In this document: positions 16,404 through 24,238 of the stretch, one piece after another
Layout of the letters: each line of letters opens with the position of its first letter
Position numbering within the stretch: position 1 is the stretch's first letter
Source: Acidobacteriota bacterium
GTDB taxonomy: Bacteria; Acidobacteriota; Thermoanaerobaculia; Multivoradales; J023
Direction of reading: 5' to 3'
Assembly (NCBI GenBank): GCA_029263315.1
Contig: JAJCXR010000067.1
Span: 1-64,000, forward strand
DNA length: 64,000 nucleotides
Translations under genes and position numbers: made by a program
The notes under the pieces: model-generated
Seen by the model: only the letters and a program-made list of their open reading frames with translations
Told to the model about the DNA's origin: nothing
Database searches by the model: none

Positions 16404-17087
16404 ATGCATGCAACCCACCCCAGCCCCCGAGGCGACGACCCCGTCGAATTGGCCGCACTGCGTCTGCTCTGCATCATCAGCCATCTGGGGGATAGCCATC
16501 TGGGGGATAGCCACCTGGGGGACCGTGACGACGAGGACGATCAAAAAACCCTCTGGGGCGAGGGACGACTGCAAATCCTCGACCACCTGTTGCGCCACCC
16601 GGAAAGCCTTGCCCTGTGGCTGATCGACCAAGCCCGAGAGCAACGGCTGGCGGGCAATTTATCGACCTTGGCCAGCCGTCTCCGTGACTTGCTGCGACGG
16701 CAGGAGGAGGACCGCCACACCCCAGCTCCCCCCAGGCACCTGGAGCTGGCCCCGTGGCGTTCCTTCGACGACGCCTTGGCCTTCCTCACCTGTCGTAATC
16801 TGCTGCGACTCGAGTCGCGACCCGCTGTCGACGGCGGCGTCGAACGGGGTTATTCGAGCACCCCCGAGGCAGCGACGGCGATCAGCCAATTGACCTCCCA
16901 GCCGGGTTTGGGCCAGGTTCTGCAACGCCGCTGCCGCTTGCTGGCCTCGGTCATCGGCCCCGAGACCAGCCTCGACCTGGCCGGTGCAGCACAGCGGCTC
17001 GCCGCCTTTGTCGACGACGAGAAGATAGCGCCGGAAGACGATCCGACGCCACGCCTCTTTCATTCCCTATTCGGTGAGCCCCTATGA
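16404..17087 (+). CDS. Small partner protein of SMC-like ATPase (ABC-3C middle-component-like)
   Basis: A 227-residue soluble, helical protein with no firmly recognised domain. Its RLQILDHLLRHPESLALWLI segment, followed by a long helix with RLRDLLRRQE and a later SFDDALAFLTCRNLLRLE that could be a winged-helix recognition part, resembles the middle components of ABC-three-component conflict systems; this is judged by eye and not confirmed. Its 3' end overlaps the start of the SMC-like ATPase by ATGA (17084-17087), strong evidence for co-translation. Near the N-terminus a 15-bp repeat (16479-16523) encodes three SHLGD units, so that part is probably a flexible tail. The gene starts a new unit after the hsp20 terminator. 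Confidence 0.75.
   Translation: MHATHPSPRGDDPVELAALRLLCIISHLGDSHLGDSHLGDRDDEDDQKTLWGEGRLQILDHLLRHPESLALWLIDQAREQRLAGNLSTLASRLRDLLRRQEEDRHTPAPPRHLELAPWRSFDDALAFLTCRNLLRLESRPAVDGGVERGYSSTPEAATAISQLTSQPGLGQVLQRRCRLLASVIGPETSLDLAGAAQRLAAFVDDEKIAPEDDPTPRLFHSLFGEPL
16479..16523 (+). repeat. In-frame tandem repeat, 3 x 15 bp
   Basis: AGCCATCTGGGGGAT twice, then AGCCACCTGGGGGAC, encoding SHLGD three times at residues ~26-40 of the protein above. The 15-bp period preserves frame, so copy number could vary without inactivating the gene. Confidence 0.85.
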
Positions 17088-19105
17088 CCTCCATTGACGC
17101 TCTCCACACCTCCCTCGAAGCCGAGCTACGGGACGTCAGTCGCCGGGACTTGCGCGCCGCCTTGGAGGGATTCGACGATCACCTGCTCTCCCTGGAGAGG
17201 CGCCGGCGCCAGCTGACGGTCACCCGCCTGCGCTTCGAGGGCGAGAAAAGCGGTGACTTCCATTTTCATTCCGGCGTCAACATCCTGCGGGCCGGCAACG
17301 ACAAGGGCAAATCGTCGGTCCTCAAGCTGATCCATTTCTGCCTCACCGGCAAAAACGATCTGAAGAAAGACGTCGACGCTTGGATTCGCCGTGTCGAGCT
17401 CCGATTCGAGCTCGATGGCCATCCCCATGGCCTGGCCGTCGACAAGGGCCGACGGCCGAAGGGTGTGCTTTACCGCGGATCTTTCTCCGGCCAGGAAATG
17501 CCTGGGCTGGCAGCTCTGGAATCGGCGAACGACATCGATATCTTGTTGCGCTTCTCCAGCGGTAAAGACATGCAGCAGAAGCTCGAGGCCTACTTCAACG
17601 AGGCCCTCGGGCTGCGCCCCTTGATGGGCACCCAGAAGGACTCGCGCAAGGGTAGCGACGAGTTGCTGGACGCCCCCACTTCCTACCGCGCCTACATGCG
17701 CGGCATGTACATCAATCAAGATCTCGGCTACACCGACCTGATCACCGAGGGGACCCCCTACGGCAGCCTGTTCACCAAGGTGGTGGGCATGCTGTTGGGG
17801 GTGCATGGTATGGAAGCCTTCTTTGCCGTTGAAGCCCGCTTGGCCCACGTCGAGAACGCCCTCGGTAAGGAGGAGCGCTACCACCGGCGGGTCGAGAAAT
17901 CCTTCGGCCTCCGCGACCTCGCCACCCTCGACCAGGAAATCAAAAAGCTCGAGGGCTACATCGACGGTCTCAAGGTCGACAAAACCGCCCTCTTCGTCCG
18001 TTCCACCTCCGGGGACTTGGGCAATCGACTGCAAGACTTGACCGAGCGCTTGGTCAGCCTCGACGCCGCCGGCCAGCAAATGGCCCGCCGAGTGCACGGG
18101 CTGCAGCTGGATCTCCAGGCCAGTGACGAGGCCATCGCCGATCTGGAAGCGGCGATCCAGAGCCACCAAACCTTCGCCCCCGTCCAACCCCACCGCTGCC
18201 CGGTCTGCGAAATCGCCCTCGCAGCGCGCCAACGGCATCCGCAACCGGAAACCGGCCGCTGTGTCATGTGCCATGAGGACCTGCCCGCCGATCTCGATAT
18301 CAGTGGCTCCTTGGCCATCGCCGAGCAGCGTTTGCAGGAGGCGCGGCAGAGCCGCAGCAAGCAAGCCCGTGGCCTCGAGGTGCGCCGGGCGGAGCTGGAA
18401 GAGATCGAGTTCAAGAGCGAACAGTTGGAGCAACAGAAACGGCACTTGCAAACCCAACTGCGCTCGGCCCACCAGGGGACGGAAGAGCTGGAGCGGGAAA
18501 TCGAGCTGGAAACCCGCTACCTGGGACGCCTGGAAGCCGAGCGCGACAACGCCGATCGCATGATCTCCGACGACGGCGGCACCTCCAATCTGAAGAAGCT
18601 GATGCAGCGCAAACGCATCCTCAGTGCCGCCCTGCGGCACCTGCGCACCCTGCATGCCGACATCAACGAACGCCTCAAGCAGGATTTTTCACGTCGGGTC
18701 CAGGAGTACTGCACCACCATCGGTTTCCCAGGGCTCGAAGGCGTCGAGCTCGACGATCAACTGCGGCCGTTGATCCAACAAAACGGCAAGATCTACCGCT
18801 TCCACGAGCTCAGCCCCGGCGAGCGGGTCCGCTTTGTCTTGGCCTTCTACCTCGGCATGGCCATCGCCACCGCCGAAGATCTCGAATACGGTGCCCACCC
18901 CGGCATGCTGCTCATCGACTCCCCCGGCAAGGAAGAGATGGTGGCCAAGGATTTCTCCGCCGTCGTCGACCTGCTGAGCCTCGCCGAGCGCCGCCACGCC
19001 GACAAGATCCAAGTCATCGTCGCCACCACCATCCGCGCCATCGCCAGCGCGGCTCCGGAGAGCAAGCAGGCGTTCGTCGACAATGATGAGGACCCGCTGT
19101 TCTGA
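17084..19105 (+). CDS. SMC/Rad50-like ABC ATPase with internal zinc-hook-like CxxC pair
   Basis: A 673-residue protein with split ABC ATPase halves flanking coiled coils. Walker A is GNDKGKSS at about residues 71-78. The middle carries long heptad-rich segments interrupted by CPVC (372-375) and CVMC (393-396), a zinc-ribbon or hook-like pair. The ABC signature LSPGERVRFVLAF lies at about 576 and Walker B MLLIDSPG at about 608, followed by IQVIVATTIRAI. It is much shorter than Rad50 or MukB and lacks a Topoprim partner nearby, so neither SbcCD nor Wadjet fits. The coupled small gene upstream suggests an ABC-three-component-type or Lamassu-type module, but no effector gene is visible. A DNA-sensing defence or repair role is inference. 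Confidence 0.82.
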   Translation: MTSIDALHTSLEAELRDVSRRDLRAALEGFDDHLLSLERRRRQLTVTRLRFEGEKSGDFHFHSGVNILRAGNDKGKSSVLKLIHFCLTGKNDLKKDVDAWIRRVELRFELDGHPHGLAVDKGRRPKGVLYRGSFSGQEMPGLAALESANDIDILLRFSSGKDMQQKLEAYFNEALGLRPLMGTQKDSRKGSDELLDAPTSYRAYMRGMYINQDLGYTDLITEGTPYGSLFTKVVGMLLGVHGMEAFFAVEARLAHVENALGKEERYHRRVEKSFGLRDLATLDQEIKKLEGYIDGLKVDKTALFVRSTSGDLGNRLQDLTERLVSLDAAGQQMARRVHGLQLDLQASDEAIADLEAAIQSHQTFAPVQPHRCPVCEIALAARQRHPQPETGRCVMCHEDLPADLDISGSLAIAEQRLQEARQSRSKQARGLEVRRAELEEIEFKSEQLEQQKRHLQTQLRSAHQGTEELEREIELETRYLGRLEAERDNADRMISDDGGTSNLKKLMQRKRILSAALRHLRTLHADINERLKQDFSRRVQEYCTTIGFPGLEGVELDDQLRPLIQQNGKIYRFHELSPGERVRFVLAFYLGMAIATAEDLEYGAHPGMLLIDSPGKEEMVAKDFSAVVDLLSLAERRHADKIQVIVATTIRAIASAAPESKQAFVDNDEDPLF

Positions 19106-19184
19106 AGGGTGACCTACTGAGACGTATCGTTTAGAGAGTAGCCTCGATGACGATCAGGCCCGGCGAGGCATCCGGGCCGTTCCA

Positions 19185-20444
19185 TCAGTCCCCTGCTTCC
19201 TGCGGGTACACCACCACCACCACCGTGCTGTCATCCTGCGCCGAAGCGCCGGGACCACGCCAGGTTTCGAGCGCGGCGAAGATGGCTTTGCCGATCTGCC
19301 GGGCGGTCTTGCCTTGGTTGGCCCGCGCCACCTCGACGATCCGATCTTCGCCAAATTCCTCGCGCTCCCATTCCGGCTTGTCGGGGAGCTCGGCGGGGGC
19401 CAGGGCTTCGCTGAGCCCATCGGTGTAGAGCACCAGCATGTCGCCGGGTTCCAGATGCACATAACTGCGGTCGTAGGTGGCGTCGCTGAGGGGGCCGAGG
19501 ACGGGGCCACCCCGATCGAGGAAGGTGACCTCACCGTTGGCCGCCAGGTGGAACGGCGGAGGGTGCCCGGCATTGACGGCGATGAAGGTGCCGTTGAGCT
19601 CGAGCTCGCCGTAGAAAAGGGAGACAAAGCGGCTGGTCAGGGTGCTGGTGTGGATGATGTTGTTGAGTCGCTCGACGGTGCGCACGATCTTGAAATCGCG
19701 GGCCAGGCCCATGCGCAGCCCGGTGTATATGTCGCGCACTTGCAGGGCCGCCGGCAGACCGTGCCCCGAGGCATCGGCGATGGCCAGACCCAGGATCTTG
19801 TCGGTGATCGGGATGTAATCGAAGAGATCGCCGCCGACGGTATCCAGGGATTTACTGCAACCGGCGATATCAAATTTACCGAAGACCGGCGCCTCCCGAG
19901 GCATGATGGAGCTTTGGATCTGCCGCGCTTGGCGGATCACGGCATGGACCCGGTCTTCCCGCAGGCGTCGATTGATGCTGTGGCGCACGGCGCCGAGGGA
20001 AAAGAGCACCTCTTCTTGGCCGTGCCCCGGAGTCACACTGAAGCCGAGCACATATTGCTCGTTACCGATCTCGATGGCGGCGAACTCTTTCACCCCGAGC
20101 ATCCGTTCCAGCTCTGGATCGAGACGCGGATCATCCGCTTCCATGTAGACCAGCCCCCGCATCAGGCAGAGCTCGATGGGCGGATAGGTGCGCGGAATAC
20201 GGACCACCTCTTCAACCCGCCGGTGATCGGGGAAAGTAGACATCAGTCGGTAGCTGTCGCCCTCGATCTCATAGAGACGGGCGCCGTAGATTCCCAGGTC
20301 GTCGTGCAATCGGCTGATCACTTCGTCGACCACCGAATGAACGTTGAAGGCTTCCTCAGGGTCCCGTTCGATGTGGTCGATGACCTCTTCCACCTTCTGC
20401 ATCAGCAGTCGATGGTCGATGGGATTGCGGTTTGTGGCGGTCAC
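19185..20444 (-). CDS. GAF-like/SpoIIE (PP2C-type) phosphatase
   Basis: A 419-residue protein from GTG 20444, chosen because AGGAG lies 7 nt before it. The N-terminal half looks like a GAF sensor (ISRLHDDLGIYGARLYEIEGDSYRLM ... VLGFSV). The C-terminal half is a SpoIIE phosphatase: RQIQSSIMPR linker, the metal-site VGGDLFDY, IADASGHGLPAAL, NAGHPPPF, LYTDGLSEA and the terminal DDSTVVVVV. Such enzymes dephosphorylate anti-anti-sigma factors in partner-switching pathways, though no partner is visible here. It is convergent with the SMC-like gene, separated by 79 bp, and follows dacB divergently upstream. Confidence 0.88.
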   Translation of the reverse strand: MTATNRNPIDHRLLMQKVEEVIDHIERDPEEAFNVHSVVDEVISRLHDDLGIYGARLYEIEGDSYRLMSTFPDHRRVEEVVRIPRTYPPIELCLMRGLVYMEADDPRLDPELERMLGVKEFAAIEIGNEQYVLGFSVTPGHGQEEVLFSLGAVRHSINRRLREDRVHAVIRQARQIQSSIMPREAPVFGKFDIAGCSKSLDTVGGDLFDYIPITDKILGLAIADASGHGLPAALQVRDIYTGLRMGLARDFKIVRTVERLNNIIHTSTLTSRFVSLFYGELELNGTFIAVNAGHPPPFHLAANGEVTFLDRGGPVLGPLSDATYDRSYVHLEPGDMLVLYTDGLSEALAPAELPDKPEWEREEFGEDRIVEVARANQGKTARQIGKAIFAALETWRGPGASAQDDSTVVVVVYPQEAGD

Positions 20445-20548
20445 ACTGTATCTCCTGAAATGGACGGATCTCCGGAAGTGGAGGACGGTCCACGTGGATT
20501 CGCTGAAGCGACGATATCTGAAGGCGGCCGTTTGGGTCGAGTGTAAGC

Positions 20549-22069
20549 CTAGCCGTGATCGATCAAAGCTTGCACGATGCGGTCTTGGGCCTTCTTGGCC
20601 TGTTGCGGCCCGCGGATGCTGTTGAGCAGGATGGAGAAGGCATAGATCTTCCCCGAGCTCGCCTTGGCGTATCCGGAGAGGGTCGAGACGCCGCTCAAAT
20701 AACCCGTCTTGGCCAGGACGTTGCCCTTGTAGGGTGCATGGGCCAAACGGCGCTCCCACTTCAAATCCACCTCGCCGCTGAACGGCAAGGTACGAACGTA
20801 CTCGTCGCCCCAAGGGTGGAAAAACATGTGCCGCAGCAGGTGGGTCAGCTGCTGCGGTTGAAAGCGGTTGTTACGGCTCATGCCGGAGCCGTCGGCCATT
20901 TGGTAGCTGCCTTCTGCGATGCCGATCTCGCTCAGGAACTCGGACACCACGGCCAGACCCCGCTCCCAGGACCCGGCGCCGCAAAGCTCGGACCCCAGGA
21001 CCTTGAGCACACTCTCGGCATAGAAATTCTGGCTGCGTTTGTTGATCACCTCGAGGGTGGAGAGCAGATCCCCATGGTGCATCAATAAACGACGCCAACC
21101 GCCCCCACTGAGATCCTCGGGACGCTGCACGGCGCCGCCGAGGGTCACCCCTTCCTCGGCGAAAGCCTGACGCAGCGCCGCGCCGAAGTAGCCCACCGGG
21201 TCGCTCACCGTCACCCACTTGTCGTAGCTCTCAGAGCGCAGATAGATGCCCCCACGGACGGCCAAGAGATCGCTACCGCCGGGAACCTCAGCGCCGCTGT
21301 TCTGGCGATCGATGCTCAGCCACTGATCCTTTGGCCGACCGACGGTGCGGGCCTTGTTGGCGATGTCGAAGATGGGCAGCGGCGGTACCGTCTCGACCTG
21401 CGCCGCACTGCCGCTGCGCTGACCCGCATCCACTTTCACCAGGACGCAGTTGTCGTTGAACGACAGCCCCGCCACCGGTGCCTCGTACCAGCGGGTCAAC
21501 TGATCGCGGGGCCAATCTGGATGCACCCACTGGTCATCGAAGATGCCCGGCAGCAAATGCAAATCGCCGTCGATGCGCTCGACCCCGAGGCGACGAAAGG
21601 CCTCCGCCCAGGGGCGGAAGGCGCCGAAGGAATCCCCTTGGTAAAAACGTCCCGAGAGATTGGGATCACCGCCGCCGATCACCGCCATGTCGCCGTGTAG
21701 CACACCCTCGACGATCTCTCCCCGCCACAGGATCTCGGTTTCGAAGAAGTAACCCGGTCCCAGGCGATCCAGGGCCGCGGCGGTGGTGAACAGCTTGGTA
21801 TTGGAAGCGATGATGCGCTTCTCTCGGTGACGGTAGGAGTAGACTGCGTCGCCGCTCTGCAGCTCGACGATATGCACCCCGAGGTCCGGGGCGATGCGTT
21901 TAGCCTCGGCCACCCTGGTATTGACGGCGGACTTGAAGCTCGATGTCTGCGCCCCGGCCAAGGTCGGCAGAAGGCAGATCCAAAGGAGCAGGGCCACGAC
22001 ACCCGACCGGCGGCGTGGGACAGATTCTGTGCAGGGGAGAGACGGGGACCACCCGTAGTCAACGGCCAT
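20549..22069 (-). CDS. dacB: D-alanyl-D-alanine carboxypeptidase/endopeptidase (PBP4 type)
   Basis: A 506-residue periplasmic class C low-molecular-weight penicillin-binding protein that trims or cleaves peptidoglycan cross-links. The export signal (VVALLLWICLLPTLAGA) is followed by the SxxK motif as SNTK at residues 89-92 (IIASNTKLFTT), SxN as SRN in SGMSRNNRF, and KTG in LAKTGYLSGV. Typical domain-II inserts lie between (GGGDPNLSGRF, DDQWVHPDWPRDQL). The start is ATG 22069, with TAGAAT 7 nt upstream; the longer open frame runs through the DUF2752 gene in another frame. Confidence 0.92.
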   Translation of the reverse strand: MAVDYGWSPSLPCTESVPRRRSGVVALLLWICLLPTLAGAQTSSFKSAVNTRVAEAKRIAPDLGVHIVELQSGDAVYSYRHREKRIIASNTKLFTTAAALDRLGPGYFFETEILWRGEIVEGVLHGDMAVIGGGDPNLSGRFYQGDSFGAFRPWAEAFRRLGVERIDGDLHLLPGIFDDQWVHPDWPRDQLTRWYEAPVAGLSFNDNCVLVKVDAGQRSGSAAQVETVPPLPIFDIANKARTVGRPKDQWLSIDRQNSGAEVPGGSDLLAVRGGIYLRSESYDKWVTVSDPVGYFGAALRQAFAEEGVTLGGAVQRPEDLSGGGWRRLLMHHGDLLSTLEVINKRSQNFYAESVLKVLGSELCGAGSWERGLAVVSEFLSEIGIAEGSYQMADGSGMSRNNRFQPQQLTHLLRHMFFHPWGDEYVRTLPFSGEVDLKWERRLAHAPYKGNVLAKTGYLSGVSTLSGYAKASSGKIYAFSILLNSIRGPQQAKKAQDRIVQALIDHG

Positions 22070-22076
22070 AACCCGT

Positions 22077-22082
22077 ATTCTA
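22077..22082 (-). promoter_or_regulatory. Putative leaderless -10 box (TAGAAT)
   Basis: On the minus strand TAGAAT precedes the dacB ATG by exactly 7 nt, without an SD, the same arrangement seen before the helicase and kinase genes. Confidence 0.4.
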
Positions 22083-22127
22083 TGGGATAGCCATTTGAAA
22101 TGATCGATAGATTCCGGCTCCAGTGCC

Positions 22128-22565
22128 TCAGCTCGGCGGCCGCAGGATGGCCCAGGCGTCGCCGGGAAGATTGCGCAGCAGCCAATAGGACAGGATGAGC
22201 GCCAACAACCCCCAACCCAGACTGGGGGCCACATCGCCCCGCCATCGTCGTCCGCGCAGCGCCGTGTCGAGATGGGCCATGAGCCAAATGCCGAGAAACG
22301 GCAGGCTGGCCACATAGAGAGGGTTATGACGCCAGGCTTCCAGCCAACGTCCGTGCAACAGATGGTGGGTGGCCCGCATCGAGCCGCAACCGGGGCAGTA
22401 GAGGCCGGTGGCGAGGAGCGACGGACAGGTGGGGATGAAAAGGTTTCCGGGATGCCGCCAAGTGAGCAGGATGGCGGCCAGCCCTGCCGCTCCCAGGACG
22501 GCGGCAGAGAAGAGCCGCTCCCGTCGGGACGCGGCACACCAGCTGAGCCGTAGGAGCCGGCTCAC
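22128..22565 (-). CDS. DUF2752 membrane protein
   Basis: A 145-residue small membrane protein. The family hallmark TGLYCPGCGSMRATHHLLHG, with the CPGCG motif, is present at about residues 53-72. Predicted membrane segments lie at about residues 20-37 (AAVLGAAGLAAILLTW), 83-97 (LYVASLPFLGIWLMA) and 117-130 (LGWGLLALILSYWL). Function unknown. It sits upstream of dacB and downstream of the GYF_2/CD225 gene on the same strand with short spacers, and may be co-transcribed with the latter; DUF2752 and CD225 proteins are commonly neighbours. Confidence 0.85.
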   Translation of the reverse strand: MSRLLRLSWCAASRRERLFSAAVLGAAGLAAILLTWRHPGNLFIPTCPSLLATGLYCPGCGSMRATHHLLHGRWLEAWRHNPLYVASLPFLGIWLMAHLDTALRGRRWRGDVAPSLGWGLLALILSYWLLRNLPGDAWAILRPPS

Positions 22566-22602
22566 CGGCCGTCCAATGGGCTCTGGGTCGGTCTCTCGGG
22601 GC

Positions 22603-23181
22603 TCAAGCGTTGCTGGCCACCGCGCTGAAGATGATGATCACCACGTAGAGCAAGGTCAAGGCTAAGGAGACGCCCACCGAGATGGTGAGCCACAACTTGG
22701 CTTGCTTGGCAGCCTCTTGCGCTTCTGCGAAGTTGCCCACCTGCTTGGCCGAATTGGACTTGGTGGCGTAGACAATGGAAACGATGCCGCCGGGCAAGCA
22801 GCAGAGCAGAGTCACGACGATGGCCCAAGGCAAGTAGTTGGTGATTTGTACGTCGGAGATGGCACCACCGGCAGCGCCGCCATAGGTGGCCGGCGCGCCG
22901 TAAGACGGGGTGCTGGGCGCCGCCGCAGAGCTAGAACCATAAGAGCTGGAGCCATGATCGCTGGCCGAAGGCGTGGAAGGGATTTCAGGAATTCCCGGAG
23001 CGGCAGGGATCGCCGGAGCAGAAAACGGAAGAACGGAAACTTGGTTGGCTTGCTGCCATTCCTGCATGCCGCTCTTCCACACCATGTCGGTGGGTTGCAA
23101 CCGCCCATCCCGGGCCATGGACTGAAGCTCCTCTTCAGAGATCGGCCCTTGCTGCGCTCCGTCCTGCATGTAATACCACAT
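22603..23181 (-). CDS. GYF_2 plus CD225/dispanin-type membrane protein
   Basis: A 192-residue protein. The N-terminus is a GYF_2 (DUF4339) domain, WYYMQDGAQQGPISEEELQSM ... MVWKSGMQEWQQA, a fold that binds proline-rich peptides. A disordered Pro/Ser/Gly/Tyr-rich linker follows. The C-terminus is a CD225-type double-membrane-pass region: ITNYLPWAIVVTLLCCLPGGIVSIVYA, a soluble loop rich in KQA, and ISVGVSLALTLLYVVIIIF. The start is ATG 23181, with AGGAGG 9 nt upstream. A MITE-like element lies 75 bp upstream and may overlap the promoter. Confidence 0.88.
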   Translation of the reverse strand: MWYYMQDGAQQGPISEEELQSMARDGRLQPTDMVWKSGMQEWQQANQVSVLPFSAPAIPAAPGIPEIPSTPSASDHGSSSYGSSSAAAPSTPSYGAPATYGGAAGGAISDVQITNYLPWAIVVTLLCCLPGGIVSIVYATKSNSAKQVGNFAEAQEAAKQAKLWLTISVGVSLALTLLYVVIIIFSAVASNA

Positions 23182-23256
23182 GAAATCGATCCTCCTGGCT
23201 GCGCCCTGGCGCTTGTGTTCTGTGCCCTCGTCTTGAAAATGCTGAGCGGCCTTCAT

Positions 23257-23425
23257 CTTAGTACACCTTTCCGGAAATACGGTGACGTATCGAGAGCACC
23301 GAGGCGCCGCGTCCGCAAGGCTTGCGAGCGAGGCATAGTGGGGCTCTGTTGCAGCGAGCGTAACGCCGCGGACGTGGATGCATCGGCGCTCGAATACCAG
23401 CGTCTTTTTGAAAAGGTGTACTAAG
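23257..23425. repeat. MITE-like element, copy 2 (complete)
   Basis: A ~169-bp element beginning CTTAGTACACCTTT and ending AAAGGTGTACTAAG, a perfect 14-bp terminal inverted repeat that continues as an imperfect match for about 45 bp into each end. The interior matches 1-155 almost exactly, in the same orientation. No transposase is encoded and no clear target-site duplication is visible. It separates the CD225 gene from vapBC. Confidence 0.8.
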
Positions 23426-23476
23426 AGTCGTGGCAGATAAGTGTCGCCCACGCGATCTGACTTTTGCCACAGACTG

Positions 23477-23878
23477 CTAGGCTGCGGCGATCTCGGAGCG
23501 CAGCCCCAAGTGTCGCTCGAAGGGCTCGAAGGCGCGGTCGGAGTGCAGCGGGATGAAGCCGCTTTCGATGCATCGGGTCGCAATCAAGGTGTCGATGGTC
23601 TTGCGTACGGTGATGCCGAGGGCTCGCAAGGTACGGAAGTTCTCCGCTGCTCGGATGGCGATGTCCTGACCACCGAGATCGACAACGATCAACGAGGTCA
23701 GCAGGCGCTTGGCTTGCCGAAAATCTCGATCGGCGCCGAAACCTTGCAGGACCTCCGCCAAAATCAGGTCACCTGTGGCCAGCAGCTCGTTGTCCAACAG
23801 AGAATTTAGACGGTCGCTTTGGGGTGTCACGGTGCCTCGGAAATAGTCGATCCAGACGCTGGAATCAACCAAGATCAC
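23477..23878 (-). CDS. vapC: VapC-like PIN-domain ribonuclease toxin
   Basis: A 133-residue PIN-domain protein, the toxin of a type II toxin-antitoxin pair, expected to cleave RNA such as initiator tRNA. Acidic active-site residues are visible: D4 in MILVDSSVWIDYF, E42 in LILAEVLQGF, D95 in KTIDTLIATRCI, and D113 in HSDRAFEPF. Length is normal. The ATG overlaps the antitoxin stop by 4 nt (ATGA at 23875-23878). Confidence 0.92.
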   Translation of the reverse strand: MILVDSSVWIDYFRGTVTPQSDRLNSLLDNELLATGDLILAEVLQGFGADRDFRQAKRLLTSLIVVDLGGQDIAIRAAENFRTLRALGITVRKTIDTLIATRCIESGFIPLHSDRAFEPFERHLGLRSEIAAA

Positions 23879-24063
23879 AGATCGGTTCGCATCGCATCAA
23901 GGTCACCTTCCCAGGCCAGCTTGCCACGAAAGTGCCGGATCTTTGCCTGCTGCGTTAGCTTCAACAGGGTCCGCAAACCCAACTCGACGACCTCCCGCTT
24001 GGTCTTCAAACCGGCACTTTCTCCTTTCAGCAGGTGCATGGCACCACCATCTTGCGGTACCAT
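23875..24063 (-). CDS. vapB: VapB-type antitoxin (N-terminus shortened or divergent)
   Basis: About 62 residues from ATG 24063, or 54 from ATG 24039. The second half is a typical DUF2191/VapB antitoxin: GLKTKREVVELGLRTLLKL, a ribbon-helix-helix second helix, then KIRHFRGKLAWEGDLDAMR, the part that wraps the PIN toxin. The usual N-terminal strand with its MRTT...IDD pattern is missing; the residues before GLKTK (MVPQDGGAMHLLKGESA) do not fit it. Either it was rearranged or the DNA-binding strand is lost, which would leave toxin neutralisation but impair autoregulation. It overlaps vapC by 4 nt. Confidence 0.7.
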   Translation of the reverse strand: MVPQDGGAMHLLKGESAGLKTKREVVELGLRTLLKLTQQAKIRHFRGKLAWEGDLDAMRTDL

Positions 24064-24238
24064 GCGGCCGCTTGTCTGCGGTGCCACGGTGCTCGACGGC
24101 CCTTTCGGCTTTTCGAACCCAGCCCGCACCGATTCACCCTCCCCGGAAGACGATTCCAGACCCGTCGTCGACGTCCGGCAGACCACATACCCGTGGCGCC
24201 TCCGACAGCGGGAGCTCTTCGACATAGGAATTTGCCCC

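Noticed and set aside
17084..19105. Assigning the SMC-like gene to Wadjet (JetC) or SbcC
   Set aside because: Too short, and no JetA/JetB/JetD or SbcD genes are adjacent.
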